A stretch of 64,000 nt of DNA from positions 1-64,000 of the forward strand of contig JBQTIB010000002.1 in NCBI GenBank assembly GCA_052389435.1, given 5' to 3'. A program made the position numbers and the translations under genes. This stretch comes from JBQTKD01 sp052389435 (GTDB lineage: Bacteria > Actinomycetota > Actinomycetes > Sporichthyales > Sporichthyaceae). Under the pieces are notes generated by a model that saw nothing but the letters and a program-made list of their open reading frames with translations, ran no database searches and was not told the DNA's origin. Every line of letters starts with the position of its first letter. Positions within the stretch are counted from its first letter, which is position 1. This document shows positions 18,654 through 27,535 of the stretch, piece by piece.

Positions 18654-19076
18654 TCAGATCGTCGGGTCGAAGAACAACTCGAGCTGAATGCCGTCCGGAT
18701 CGCGTAGAACGAGCACCGCGGCGCCCGGGATGGAGTTGGCCGGCGCGACCGGACTGTGCGTCACCCCGTGCTCGACCAGGCGCTCGGACCACCGGTCCAG
18801 GGCGCCACGATCGGCGACCGAGAACGCGAGATGGTCCAACCCCACCCGGTCCTCGGCGAAGGCTCGTCCGTCGCCGCTTCGGTGCTCGACCAAGCCGAGT
18901 CGAGCACGCAGGCCCGGATGGCGCAGGAACACCTTGCGCCGGGACCCATCGGGGGCGTCGTAGGTCCCGACCTGCTCGAACCCGAGCACTCGGACGTACC
19001 AGGCGACGCTGACCGCGACATCGCGCACGCTCAGGCCGAGATGGTGCAGTTCGCCGATCGCCACGTCGTCGCTCAC
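18654..19076 (-). CDS. VOC (glyoxalase/bleomycin-resistance fold) family protein
   Basis: 140 residues, two beta-alpha-beta-beta-beta repeats. LHHLGLSVRDVAVSVAWYVRVLGF is the first repeat and VGLDHLAFSVADRGALDRWSERL starts the second; DPDGIQLELF near the end carries the usual metal-ligand Glu of the family. The superfamily covers lyases, dioxygenases and resistance proteins, and no substrate can be named. It begins 6 bp after the stop of the carboxylase alpha subunit and is probably in the same transcript. Confidence 0.85.
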   Translation of the reverse strand: MSDDVAIGELHHLGLSVRDVAVSVAWYVRVLGFEQVGTYDAPDGSRRKVFLRHPGLRARLGLVEHRSGDGRAFAEDRVGLDHLAFSVADRGALDRWSERLVEHGVTHSPVAPANSIPGAAVLVLRDPDGIQLELFFDPTI

Positions 19077-19082
19077 GGTCGG

Positions 19083-20840
19083 TCAGTCCTTGATCTCGCA
19101 GAGCACGCTGCCGCTGGTGACGGTCGCGCCGACCTCGGCGTTGAGCCCGGTCACCGTGCCCGCCTTGTGGGCGGTCAGCGGCTGCTCCATCTTCATCGCC
19201 TCGAGCACGACGACCAGGTCGCCTGCCGCGACGGTCGCGCCCTCTTCGACGGCGACCTTCACGATCGTGCCCTGCATGGGCGAGGTCAGCGAGTCTCCGG
19301 AGGCCGCGGCGCCGGCCTTCTTGGCGCCGGACTTGCGGGCCTTCGGGCCGCCGGCGGCCGGAGCGGGCCCCGACGCGGCGAATCCCGCGGGCAGGACGAC
19401 CTCGAGACGCTTGCCGCCGACCTCGACGACGACGGTCTCGCGGGCGCCGACCTCGGGAGCGTCGGCCGCGGCGCCCGCGTAGGGGGTGAGCTTGTTGTCG
19501 TACTCGGTCTCGATCCAGCGGGTGTGCACCGCGAACGGCTTGCCGTCCTTGGGAGCGAACGCCGGGTCGACGACGACGGAGGCGTGGAAGGGGATGACCG
19601 TCGGCATGCCGTCGACGACGAACTCCGACAGCGCGCGGGCCGAGCGCTGCAGCGCCTGCTCGCGGGTGGCGCCGGTGACGATCAGCTTGGCGACGAGGGA
19701 GTCGAAGTTGCCGGGAATGGTCTCGCCGACCTCGTACCCGGAGTCCAGGCGCACGCCGGGGCCGCTCGGCGGCTTCCACGCGGTGAGGGTGCCGGGCGCG
19801 GGCAGGAAGCCGCGGCCGCCGTCCTCGGCGTTGATGCGGAACTCGATCGAGTGGCCGCGGACCTCCGGGTCGCCGTAGCCGAGCTCTTCGCCGTCGGCGA
19901 CGCGGAACATCTCGCGCACCAGGTCGATGCCGGTGACCTCTTCGGACACGCAGTGCTCGACCTGCAGGCGGGTGTTGACCTCGAGGAAGGAAATCGTGCC
20001 GTCCTGGCCGACGAGGAACTCGCAGGTCCCGGCGCCGACGTACCCGGCCTCGCGCAGGATCGCCTTGGACGAGGTGTACAGCTCGTCGACCTGAGCCTGC
20101 GTCAGGTACGGCGCGGGCGCCTCCTCGACGAGCTTCTGGTGGCGACGCTGCAGCGAGCAGTCGCGCGTCGAGACGACCACGACGTTGCCGTGGCTGTCCG
20201 CCAGGCACTGGGTTTCGACGTGCCGGGGACGGTCCAGGTACCGCTCGACGAAGCACTCGCCGCGACCAAACGCGGCGACGGCCTCGCGGACCGCGGATTC
20301 GTAGAGCTCGGGGACCTCTTCGAGGTTGCGGGCGACCTTCAGGCCGCGACCGCCGCCGCCGAAGGCGGCCTTGATCGCGATCGGCAGCCCGTGCTCCTTG
20401 GCGAACGCGACGACCTCGTCGGCGCCCGTGACCGGGTCGGCGGTGCCGGCGACCAGCGGAGCGCCGGCCTTCTGCGCGATGTGGCGGGCCTTGACCTTGT
20501 CGCCGAGGCCGATGATGGCGCTCGGCGGCGGGCCGATCCAGGTGAGCCCGGCGTCGATGACGGCCTGGGCGAAGTCGGCGTTCTCGGCGAGGAAGCCGTA
20601 CCCGGGGTGGACGGCGTCGGCGCCGGACTTGGCCGCGATGTCGAGGATCTTGTCGATGACCAGGTACGTCTCGCCCGGAGTGGAGCCGCCGAGGGCGTAG
20701 GCCTCGTCGGCGACGCGCACGTGCAGCGCGTCCCGGTCCGGGTCCGCGTAGATCGCGACGCTTCCGATGCCTGCGTCCTTGCACGCTCGCGCGACCCGGA
20801 CAGCGATTTCGCCACGGTTGGCGATGAGCACCTTCTGCAA
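19083..20840 (-). CDS. accA: Acetyl/propionyl-CoA carboxylase alpha subunit (biotin carboxylase + BCCP)
   Basis: 585 residues. Biotin carboxylase domain (residues 1 to about 450) starting MQKVLIANRGEIAVRVARA, with the ATP-grasp glycine loop KAAFGGGGRGLK and catalytic ENTRLQVEH-type segment (here EVNTRLQVEH). A C-terminal biotinyl carrier domain contains EAMKMEQP, with the biotinylated Lys at about 550. It loads CO2 on biotin for transfer by a beta subunit; the beta and epsilon subunits and biotin ligase are encoded at 33-35.8 kb. Mycobacterial AccA3 has the same layout. It makes malonyl- or methylmalonyl-CoA for lipid synthesis. Confidence 0.96.
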   Translation of the reverse strand: MQKVLIANRGEIAVRVARACKDAGIGSVAIYADPDRDALHVRVADEAYALGGSTPGETYLVIDKILDIAAKSGADAVHPGYGFLAENADFAQAVIDAGLTWIGPPPSAIIGLGDKVKARHIAQKAGAPLVAGTADPVTGADEVVAFAKEHGLPIAIKAAFGGGGRGLKVARNLEEVPELYESAVREAVAAFGRGECFVERYLDRPRHVETQCLADSHGNVVVVSTRDCSLQRRHQKLVEEAPAPYLTQAQVDELYTSSKAILREAGYVGAGTCEFLVGQDGTISFLEVNTRLQVEHCVSEEVTGIDLVREMFRVADGEELGYGDPEVRGHSIEFRINAEDGGRGFLPAPGTLTAWKPPSGPGVRLDSGYEVGETIPGNFDSLVAKLIVTGATREQALQRSARALSEFVVDGMPTVIPFHASVVVDPAFAPKDGKPFAVHTRWIETEYDNKLTPYAGAAADAPEVGARETVVVEVGGKRLEVVLPAGFAASGPAPAAGGPKARKSGAKKAGAAASGDSLTSPMQGTIVKVAVEEGATVAAGDLVVVLEAMKMEQPLTAHKAGTVTGLNAEVGATVTSGSVLCEIKD

Positions 20841-20987
20841 GACCCCGACCTCCGTATTTTCCCGCGGACGACAGGCTCAATCGGCTCGGAGCTCGCCTCG
20901 ATCGCCTGTACTGGTCCGTAACTTTCTCGGGGGCGAGTCTATGAGTCCCGGGTTACTGCTCCCGCCGCCGGCGGTAACACTGTGCAC

Positions 20988-21182
20988 ATGAGGTGGCTGA
21001 CCGCTTTCGTCCTGGCCGGTGCACTGGTGACCGGCCTCGACGTCGCTGCCGGAACGTCGGCCCGCCCGGCCTGCACGAACGCGTCCTGCCGGGCCTGCCA
21101 GACCTCCGCGCTCGTGGCGTCGCTGTTCGGCGAGAGCGTGTACTGCCCGGCCGACTCCCAACCGGGCCCGTCCATACTGTGA
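20988..21182 (+). CDS. Small secreted Cys-containing protein, unknown
   Basis: 64 residues. The start MRWLTAFVLAGALVTGLDVA looks like a signal peptide with a likely cleavage near AGTSA. The mature part is about 38 residues with four cysteines in C-x4-C-x2-C ... C spacing (PACTNASCRACQTS, then VYCPAD), which suggests disulfides. It lies between divergent accA and the acyl-CoA dehydrogenase. No family recognised; coding potential rests on the signal peptide and the clean start. Confidence 0.45.
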   Translation: MRWLTAFVLAGALVTGLDVAAGTSARPACTNASCRACQTSALVASLFGESVYCPADSQPGPSIL

Positions 21183-21213
21183 ACCTGCGTTCACTCCAGG
21201 AAGGTGCGCCTCG

Positions 21214-22380
21214 ATGACGTTCGCCCTGTCTTCCGAGCACGAGGCTTTCCGCAAGGTCGTGCGGGACTTCGCTGAGCGCGAGATCGCCCCGAACATCGAG
21301 CGCTGGGAGGCCGAGGGCGGCCTGCCGTCGCAGGCCGTGCGCGGCATGGGCGACCTCGGCCTGTTCGGCCTGACCGCGGACGAGGAGTACGGCGGCGCCG
21401 CCGGAGACTTCACCTCGCTGTGCGTGGCGCTGGAGGAGATCGGCCGGGTCGACCAGTCGATCGGCATCACCCTCGAGGCCGCCGTCGGGCTCGGCATCAA
21501 CCCGATCGCTACCTACGGTACGCCCGAGCAGAAGGCACAGTGGCTGCCCGACCTCGTCGCCGGGCGGGCGTTGGCCGGCTTCGGACTCACCGAACCCGAG
21601 GCCGGGTCCGACGCCGGCGCGACCCGCACCAAGGCCAGGCTCGACGGCGGCGAGTGGGTCATCGACGGTTCCAAGGCCTTCATCACCAACTCCGGCCACG
21701 AGATGACCTCCCTCGTCACGGTGACCGCGCGCACGGGCACGGACGAGAAGGGCCGGGCGGAGATATCGACGATCGTCGTGCCCTCCGGAACCCCTGGGTT
21801 CGTCGCCGAGCCCTCCTACCGCAAGCTCGGCTGGCACCTCTCCGACACACACCCGCTCTCGTTCGACGGAGCCCGCGTGCCGGAGGGCAACCTGCTCGGC
21901 ACTCCGGGCCGCGGCTTCGCGCAGTTCCTCGCCACCCTTGACGACGGCCGCGTCGCCATCGCGGCCCTGGCCGTCGGACTGGCGCAGGCGTGCCTGGAGC
22001 ACTCGGTGGCCTACGCCAAGACCCGCACCGCGTTCGGCAAGCCGATCGGCGCCAAGCAGGGCCTCGCCTTCCAGCTCTCGGACCTCGCCGTCGACGTCGA
22101 AGCCGCGCGCCTGCTGACCTACAAGGCCGCGTGGCTCAAGGACTCCGGCGCCTCGGTCGCCGCCTGCAAGCAGGCCGCCGCCATCGCGAAGCTGCACTCC
22201 ACCGAGGCCGCCGTGAAGGCCACGCAGACCGCCACCCAGGTCTTCGGCGGCTACGGCTTCATGGAGGAGTACCCGGTGGCCCGCTTCTACCGCGACGCCA
22301 AGATCCTCGTCATCGGCGAAGGCACCTCCGAGGTCCAGCGCATCCTCATCGCCCGGGGCCTCGGCCTGCCGGTCGAGTGA
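21214..22380 (+). CDS. Acyl-CoA dehydrogenase
   Basis: 388-residue FAD enzyme introducing the alpha-beta double bond into acyl-CoA. Domain order is N-terminal helices, middle beta domain with GFGLTEPEAGSDAGATRTKA (FAD/substrate contact signature) and C-terminal helices with ATQVFGGYGFMEEYPVARFYRDAK, where the catalytic Glu region lies. The best match by feel is the short-branched or glutaryl/isovaleryl-like group, but chain-length preference cannot be assigned. It is coupled to the next gene by a GTGA overlap. Confidence 0.94.
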   Translation: MTFALSSEHEAFRKVVRDFAEREIAPNIERWEAEGGLPSQAVRGMGDLGLFGLTADEEYGGAAGDFTSLCVALEEIGRVDQSIGITLEAAVGLGINPIATYGTPEQKAQWLPDLVAGRALAGFGLTEPEAGSDAGATRTKARLDGGEWVIDGSKAFITNSGHEMTSLVTVTARTGTDEKGRAEISTIVVPSGTPGFVAEPSYRKLGWHLSDTHPLSFDGARVPEGNLLGTPGRGFAQFLATLDDGRVAIAALAVGLAQACLEHSVAYAKTRTAFGKPIGAKQGLAFQLSDLAVDVEAARLLTYKAAWLKDSGASVAACKQAAAIAKLHSTEAAVKATQTATQVFGGYGFMEEYPVARFYRDAKILVIGEGTSEVQRILIARGLGLPVE

Positions 22381-22964
22381 GCCTGCCGCCTCTCTGGCTC
22401 CTGGACGTCGACGGTGTCCTCAACGCGGTCACCGGCACGCCGGACCGCCAGGTCTGGGACGACTGGCAGTCCGGCTCTGCCGTAGCCGACGGCGTGCCGT
22501 GGCCGATCTGGTTCTCGCCGACCGTGCAGCGCACCGTGCGGCGCCTTCACGAAGAGGGGCTCGCGGAGGTCCGCTGGCTGACAACGTGGGGCGACAACGC
22601 CAACGGCGAACTCCGCCAACTCCTGGACCTTCCGGCGTTGCGGGTCGTCGGCGCCCATCTCGCGGCTCCGGCGCCGGTCGACACGTTCGAGACGTCGCAC
22701 GGCGAGGCCGTCGCCGCGCGCACCGCGGCAGGCGAGTGGTGGAAGCTGCAGGCCCTGCGCGAACTCTGGGAGCGCGAAGGCGAACGACCCCTTGTCTGGA
22801 CCGACGACGATCTCGCGCGCTTCCCGGCCGCCGGCGCGTGGGCCGAGCGCCACGTGCCCGCTCGGCTGCTGCTCGCGCCCCGCCGCAACCTGGGGCTGAC
22901 CCCGCGCCTGCTGGCCGAGGTCGAACGGTTCTGCGAGCGGCATCGCGTCGAGCCGCCCGAATAG
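22377..22964 (+). CDS. HAD-domain protein, unknown substrate
   Basis: 195 residues. The N-terminus LLDVDGVLN is the DxDGxxN nucleophile motif of HAD-like proteins; WLTTWGDNANGELR fits motif II, and VWTDDDLARF near residue 140 fits the DD motif. Relatives in Streptomyces are annotated as HAD domain-containing secondary-metabolism proteins. The GTG start is inside the stop of the acyl-CoA dehydrogenase (GTGA). Function unknown. Confidence 0.75.
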   Translation: MSLPPLWLLDVDGVLNAVTGTPDRQVWDDWQSGSAVADGVPWPIWFSPTVQRTVRRLHEEGLAEVRWLTTWGDNANGELRQLLDLPALRVVGAHLAAPAPVDTFETSHGEAVAARTAAGEWWKLQALRELWEREGERPLVWTDDDLARFPAAGAWAERHVPARLLLAPRRNLGLTPRLLAEVERFCERHRVEPPE

Positions 22965-23038
22965 GTGATCCTCTGCAGGGTTTCGCGCCCTTCGACGCCC
23001 TTCGTGGGGCGCGGCAGGCGGTTGAAGATGGGCGTCTG

Positions 23039-23200
23039 TCAGCGGGCGACGGAGACCTGGGCGGAGGTGGGGGCGTTCGCCTCGGCGGCCTTCGGGGCGC
23101 CGCCCCAGAGCAGGGCGGCCCCGATCACGGCGCCGACGACGGCGAACTCCGCCGCACCCAGGAAGAAGCGGCGCAGGTCGGTCTCGGCGAATTCGGTCAC
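23039..23200 (-). CDS. Small single-span membrane protein, unknown
   Basis: 53 residues: a short acidic/basic head (TEFAETDLRRFFLG), one hydrophobic segment (AAEFAVVGAVIGAALLWGG), then an Ala/Ser-rich tail. The GTG at 23200 has GGAG 8 bp upstream on the minus strand. It follows the SRPBCC gene by 65 bp in the same direction. No homologue recognised. Confidence 0.45.
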   Translation of the reverse strand: MTEFAETDLRRFFLGAAEFAVVGAVIGAALLWGGAPKAAEANAPTSAQVSVAR

Positions 23201-23265
23201 GTTGTGCACTCCATCGGTCGCAATCGGTGATGTCCGATTCGACGCGATGGACCCGGTTTCGGTTC

Positions 23266-23745
23266 CTACGTCCTGCCGACCGCTTCGCGGCTCAGGCCCT
23301 TGAGGCCGGAACGCAGCGAGCGGCTCACTCCGGGCATCAGCAGCCTGCCGACCGGGCGCAGCGGCGCGGGCAGGTCCGCGGCCATCCGGTAGACGATCCG
23401 CGAGCCGGTGCCGACAGGTTCGATCGTCACCCGCTCGACGAGCTTGGTGAAACCCGGCGGGCGCCCGCCGACGCCGGTGAAGGCGAACAGGTGCGGCTCC
23501 TCCCAGGCTAGGAACCGCTCCTCGACGGTGATCAGCCCGAGCAGCCACACCGTGCGGGTGGACCCGACGCCGGACTCGGGGACCGAGGTCGGCTGCACCT
23601 TGGTCAGGACGGCGCCGAACCACTTCGGCCAGTTCCGGTGGTCCGCCAGCACGGCGAACACCGCCTCCGGCGAGGCGGGGGAGTCGAAGCTCGCCTCGGC
23701 GCGCAGCGGCGAAGTCTCGACGAAGGACAGGTCCTGGGGTGACAT
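23266..23745 (-). CDS. SRPBCC (START-like) family protein
   Basis: 159 residues. Pattern of a polyketide cyclase/START-like ligand-binding fold: ASFDSPASPEAVFAVLADHRNWPKWFG at the N-terminus is the classic entry, followed by alternating beta strands and a long C-terminal amphipathic helix. Members bind lipids or small hydrophobic molecules; the ligand is unknown. The ATG at 23745 is chosen because the fold begins about 12 residues later. Confidence 0.8.
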   Translation of the reverse strand: MSPQDLSFVETSPLRAEASFDSPASPEAVFAVLADHRNWPKWFGAVLTKVQPTSVPESGVGSTRTVWLLGLITVEERFLAWEEPHLFAFTGVGGRPPGFTKLVERVTIEPVGTGSRIVYRMAADLPAPLRPVGRLLMPGVSRSLRSGLKGLSREAVGRT

Positions 23746-23823
23746 TGGCACGAGTGCTCCTGGCGATTGCTCGGGGGCGGAAATCGCTGGCCGCGTCAGT
23801 GGCTCCGTTGGAGGATTTGTCTT

Positions 23824-24375
23824 GTGAATCCAGGTCTGGTCGTCGGCGGCTACGTGTTCGTCGTCCCGACGCCGCGCCTGCCCGACCACGAAGACGTGCT
23901 GCCGCCCACCTTCCTGACGATCAGCAACGACATCCAAGTGGATCTGCCGCAGCCGGAGTTCATGGACTGGTTCGTCGACTACGACCATGCCCGCGCCGCC
24001 GGAGTCTCCGCGCCGGAAGCGACGCTGCTCGCGGTCTCGTTGGCCCCGAACGACGCCAGGACACTGATGGAGGAGGACCTCGAGGGCAACCTGCCGTGGT
24101 TCGACCTGCTCCGGTCCGGACAGTCGTTGCCGACCAACGCCGAGCTGCTGGGATACGAAATCGTCGGCGTCGAAGCCTCGTTCGGCTTCCATTCCTGGCA
24201 TTGCTACGGATGCGCGCCGGACGCCAGACGCGAACTGGGCACCCGGCTCAACGGACACGGCCTGCTCGGCACCTACGAAGAGGCGGAGGCGGTGCTGAAC
24301 TGGATGCTGACCCGCCCACCGGAACACAGCGTCCCGCCGATTCCGTGGATTGTGGTGGCGCTCGCACCGGCGTAG
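23824..24375 (+). CDS. Hypothetical protein with HxxHCxxC segment
   Basis: 183 residues, no signal peptide or membrane segment. GTG start at 23824 with GGAGG upstream. One notable segment, FGFHSWHCYGCAPDARRE (about residue 120), places two His and two Cys close together and could bind metal. The rest is acidic with well-spaced aromatic residues, consistent with a small globular protein such as the many actinomycete hypotheticals. It converges tightly with the oxygenase gene (4 bp). No family recognised. Confidence 0.65.
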   Translation: MNPGLVVGGYVFVVPTPRLPDHEDVLPPTFLTISNDIQVDLPQPEFMDWFVDYDHARAAGVSAPEATLLAVSLAPNDARTLMEEDLEGNLPWFDLLRSGQSLPTNAELLGYEIVGVEASFGFHSWHCYGCAPDARRELGTRLNGHGLLGTYEEAEAVLNWMLTRPPEHSVPPIPWIVVALAPA

Positions 24376-24379
24376 CGGC

Positions 24380-25363
24380 TCATAGGACCTGGCGCAGCAG
24401 GTGGGGGAAGACCCTGCCGACCTTGCCGAGCAGGTAGTCGCCGTAGGTGCCCGCGAACTCGTGGACGCTCGCGCCGTCCCACCTGGTGTCGGCGTCGTCG
24501 GCCAGGGCGTTCGCTCCGACGGGGCGGACGTCGGCGTCCCAGGAGGGGTCGAAGAAGAACGGCCACGAGAGCCGGTCGTAGCCGACGGAGGCGACGACGC
24601 GGTGCGGGGTGGAGCGGTACCGCCCGCCCGTCAGGCGGTCGAGCATGTCCCCGATGTTGCAGACGAACGAGTCCGGGACCGGCGGCGCCTCGATCCAGCC
24701 GCCGCCCGAGCGGACCTGCAGGCCACCGTGGTCGTCCTGCTTGAGGATCGTGAGCAACCCGTAGTCGGTGTGCTCGCCGACGCCCCACTGCTCGCCGCCG
24801 TCCGCCGGAGGAGAGGCGGAGGGGTAGTTGAAGATGCGGAACAGCACCGTCGGATCGCCGGTGTAGTGCCGCGCGAACCAGTCGGGTTCCAGGTCCAGGG
24901 ACAACGCGACGCCGCGCATCAACGCGTGCGCCAGCGAGGTCATGGCCTCGATCCAGGCCAGTACGACGGGACCGAGTTCGACGGGCCGATCGGGCATCAG
25001 ATTCGCGCCGTGCAAAGGGATTCCGGCCACGACCCGTGCGTCTGAAGCCAGGAGCTCCGACCCGAAGTACACGCCCTCCTTGGCATCGGGACGCCCGGAG
25101 GTCAGTTCGTCGCCGACCGGGAAGTACCCGCGCCAGGCGGGGCCGCCGAGGGGCATGGCGATGGCCATCTTGTCCCGGGCGGGCTGGGCGAAGAACTCGA
25201 CGGAGAGTTCCTCGAGCCGCCGTTCGAGCGCGGGATCGACCCCGTGCCCGACGACGTAGAAGAAGCCGTTGTCCCGGCAGGCGTCGCCGATCCGCGTCGC
25301 GACCGCACGCTGCGCGTCGGGGTCTCCGAACAGCCCAACGACGTCGACTACGGGAATGTCCAT
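24380..25363 (-). CDS. 2-oxoglutarate/Fe(II) dioxygenase (isopenicillin N synthase-like)
   Basis: 327 residues. N-terminal DIOX_N domain (DIPVVDVVGLFG, then GFFYVVGHGVD), then a double-stranded beta-helix core. Iron ligands are His198 and Asp200 (GEHTDYG) and His254 (STPHRVV); the 2-oxoglutarate RxS motif is R264-L-S266. A soluble oxygenase acting on an unknown small molecule; plant-like hydroxylases and bacterial ethylene-forming-like enzymes share this plan. The ATG at 25363 gives the canonical N-terminus. Confidence 0.9.
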   Translation of the reverse strand: MDIPVVDVVGLFGDPDAQRAVATRIGDACRDNGFFYVVGHGVDPALERRLEELSVEFFAQPARDKMAIAMPLGGPAWRGYFPVGDELTSGRPDAKEGVYFGSELLASDARVVAGIPLHGANLMPDRPVELGPVVLAWIEAMTSLAHALMRGVALSLDLEPDWFARHYTGDPTVLFRIFNYPSASPPADGGEQWGVGEHTDYGLLTILKQDDHGGLQVRSGGGWIEAPPVPDSFVCNIGDMLDRLTGGRYRSTPHRVVASVGYDRLSWPFFFDPSWDADVRPVGANALADDADTRWDGASVHEFAGTYGDYLLGKVGRVFPHLLRQVL

Positions 25364-25397
25364 GCGCTTCAGTGTGCACGTTGGGGGTGGTTGGGTC

Positions 25398-25673
25398 ATG
25401 CGACGTCGACGGATTTCGCGGTGCGGCGACGACGGAGCAACCACGTTCCCATCCGGTCCGCTCGGACCGTGGGTTGCCGTAATCACCCTCGGCAACGCGC
25501 TGCTGCTGGTCCGCTCCGACGGTTCGACGGTCGCGGCGCGCACCGCTCCGGCGCTCGCGTTCGAAGCCGACCCCGCCACGTTCTGCTGCGAACTCGGGCG
25601 CCCCTGCCCGTCGACCTGCGGCTGCTCTCGAGGCCTGGGCCTGCCGTCCCGGGCCGCGCTGCACTCGTTCTAG
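25398..25673 (+). CDS. Putative small Cys-rich protein
   Basis: 91 residues starting at the ATG at 25398. A central hydrophobic strand (WVAVITLGNALLLVRSDG) is followed by a C-terminal cysteine cluster (CCELGRPCPSTCGC; six Cys within 14 residues). The stop shares the bases CTAG with the stop of maf on the opposite strand. Divergent from the oxygenase. No family recognised. If it is not a gene, 25364-25669 is simply the oxygenase promoter region with nothing else visible. Confidence 0.4.
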   Translation: MRRRRISRCGDDGATTFPSGPLGPWVAVITLGNALLLVRSDGSTVAARTAPALAFEADPATFCCELGRPCPSTCGCSRGLGLPSRAALHSF

Positions 25674-26281
25674 CGGGGCTTCCAGAGCTCGTGCCAGGCG
25701 ATGCCGAACTCGGCGAGCATGGTGCGCAGCAGCGGCAGCGACACCCCGACGACGTTGTGGTGGTCTCCGCCGATGCGCTGCACGTACGCTCCGCCGTGCC
25801 CGTCGATCGTGAAGGCGCCCGCGACGTGCAGCGGCTCGCCGGTGGCGACGTAGGCCTCGATCTCGGCGTCGGAGAGATCCGCGAAGGTCACGCTGGTCGC
25901 CGCCACCCGGTGCTCGCGGCGTCCGCTCGCCGGCTCCACGAGGGCGTGGCCCGTGTAGAGCGTGCCCTGGCGCCCGCGCATCTCGCGCCACCGCGCGACG
26001 GCGGCCTCCGACGTCCCCGGCTTGCCGAGCGCGACTCCGTCCAGGTCGAGCAGGGAGTCGCAGCCCAGCACCACCGTGCCCGCGGGGCGGTCGCGCAGGT
26101 TCTGGGCGACCGCGTCGGCCTTCAGCCCGGCCAGCATGCGAGTGGTGATCGCGGTGTTGGGCCCGGAGGTACCGGCTTCGTCGACGTTGCTGACGATCAC
26201 CTCGGGGTCCAGGCCCGCGCGCCGCAGCGTCGCGAGGCGGGCGGGGGAGGCGGAGGCGAGGATCAGGCGCGGCGCGGACAT
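25670..26281 (-). CDS. maf: Maf-like nucleotide pyrophosphatase
   Basis: 203 residues. It starts PRLILASASPARLATLRRAGL, the Maf/HAM1-fold SxSPxR signature, with VVLGCDSLLDLDG and GKPGTSEAAVARWREMRG following. Maf proteins hydrolyse non-canonical or modified nucleoside triphosphates (dTTP/UTP or m5U/pseudouridine forms), acting as house-cleaning enzymes or in division control. In mycobacteria maf sits next to accE; here it is separated from the carboxylase genes by several kilobases. Confidence 0.93.
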   Translation of the reverse strand: MSAPRLILASASPARLATLRRAGLDPEVIVSNVDEAGTSGPNTAITTRMLAGLKADAVAQNLRDRPAGTVVLGCDSLLDLDGVALGKPGTSEAAVARWREMRGRQGTLYTGHALVEPASGRREHRVAATSVTFADLSDAEIEAYVATGEPLHVAGAFTIDGHGGAYVQRIGGDHHNVVGVSLPLLRTMLAEFGIAWHELWKPR

Positions 26282-26322
26282 CCGCCGATGATTTCAGGCG
26301 CCGGCTGCGTCATGATCGGGCC

Positions 26323-27504
26323 ATGCCCTACTACCGGGTCGGCGGCGCGATTCCCCCCAAGCGCCACACGCAGTTCCGGCAGCCCGACGGCTCCCTGTTC
26401 CACGAAGAGCTGATGGGCGCCGAGGGCTTCTCCTCGGACTCCTCGCTGCTGTACCACGCGAGCGTGCCGTCGGCGATCGTCGAGAGCCGAGCCTGGGACC
26501 TGCCCGACCAGTCCACGGTCCCGAACCATCCACTGCGGCCGCGGCACCTGAAGCCGCACGGCCTGACCGGCGCGCCCGCGGATGCGGTGACGGGGCGTCA
26601 GCTGCTCCTGGGCAACGCCGACGTCCGGATCCAGTACGCGACCGCCGACGTGCCTTCGCCGCTGTACCGCAACGCCGTCGGCGACGAGTGCGTGTACGTG
26701 GAGGCCGGCGCCGCCGTGGTCGAGACCGTCTTCGGGCCGCTCGAGGCCGGACCCGGCACCTACGTGCTGATTCCCCGTGGCACCACCCACCGGTGGGTTC
26801 CGACCGGCGGGGACCTGTTGCGGGTCTACGCCATCGAGGCGTCCTCGCACATCGTTCCGCCGAAGCGGTACCTGTCCGCGCGCGGTCAGTTCCTCGAGCA
26901 TTCGCCCTACTGCGAAAGGGATCTGAGGGCCCCCGGGCCGCCGCCGACGATCTCCGAATCCGACGTCGAGGTCTACGTCAAGCACCGCGGCGCGCACGCG
27001 CCCGTGGGCTCGATCCTCGTCCACGCCACGCACCCGTTCGACCTCGTCGGCTGGGACGGATGTCTGTACCCGTACACGTTCGACGTCGCGGACTTCGAGC
27101 CCATCACCGGCCGGGTGCACCAACCGCCGCCCGTGCACCAGGTCTTCGAGGGCGCGAACTTCGTGATCTGCAACTTCGTGCCGCGCAAGGTGGACTACCA
27201 CCCGCTCGCGGTCCCGGTGCCCTACTACCACTCGAACGTCGACTCCGACGAGGTCATGTTCTACGTCGGCGGAAACTACGAAGCCCGGAAGGGCTCCGGG
27301 ATCGGGATCGGGTCGATCAGCCTGCACCCGGGCGGGCACACCCACGGCCCGCAGCCCGGCGCCGCCGAAGCGAGTCTCGGCGCGGAGCGGTTCGACGAAA
27401 CCGCGGTCATGGTCGACACGTTTCGCCCGTTGGAACTCGGTTCGGGCGGACTGTCCTGCGAGGACCCGGACTACGCGTGGACCTGGGCGGGCGGGCGTCG
27501 CTGA
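26323..27504 (+). CDS. hmgA: Homogentisate 1,2-dioxygenase
   Basis: Opens the ring of homogentisate to maleylacetoacetate in phenylalanine/tyrosine breakdown. 393 residues, cupin-type iron enzyme. The C-terminal half contains YYHSNVDSDEVMFYVGGNY and SLHPGGHTHGPQPG, which carry the His/Glu iron ligands of the family. N-terminal MPYYRVGGAIPPKRHTQF is the expected start. No maleylacetoacetate isomerase or fumarylacetoacetase gene lies beside it, so the pathway is completed elsewhere. Confidence 0.95.
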   Translation: MPYYRVGGAIPPKRHTQFRQPDGSLFHEELMGAEGFSSDSSLLYHASVPSAIVESRAWDLPDQSTVPNHPLRPRHLKPHGLTGAPADAVTGRQLLLGNADVRIQYATADVPSPLYRNAVGDECVYVEAGAAVVETVFGPLEAGPGTYVLIPRGTTHRWVPTGGDLLRVYAIEASSHIVPPKRYLSARGQFLEHSPYCERDLRAPGPPPTISESDVEVYVKHRGAHAPVGSILVHATHPFDLVGWDGCLYPYTFDVADFEPITGRVHQPPPVHQVFEGANFVICNFVPRKVDYHPLAVPVPYYHSNVDSDEVMFYVGGNYEARKGSGIGIGSISLHPGGHTHGPQPGAAEASLGAERFDETAVMVDTFRPLELGSGGLSCEDPDYAWTWAGGRR

Positions 27505-27535
27505 ACGTTCCGGGACGTCCGCGCGTCCACTCGGT

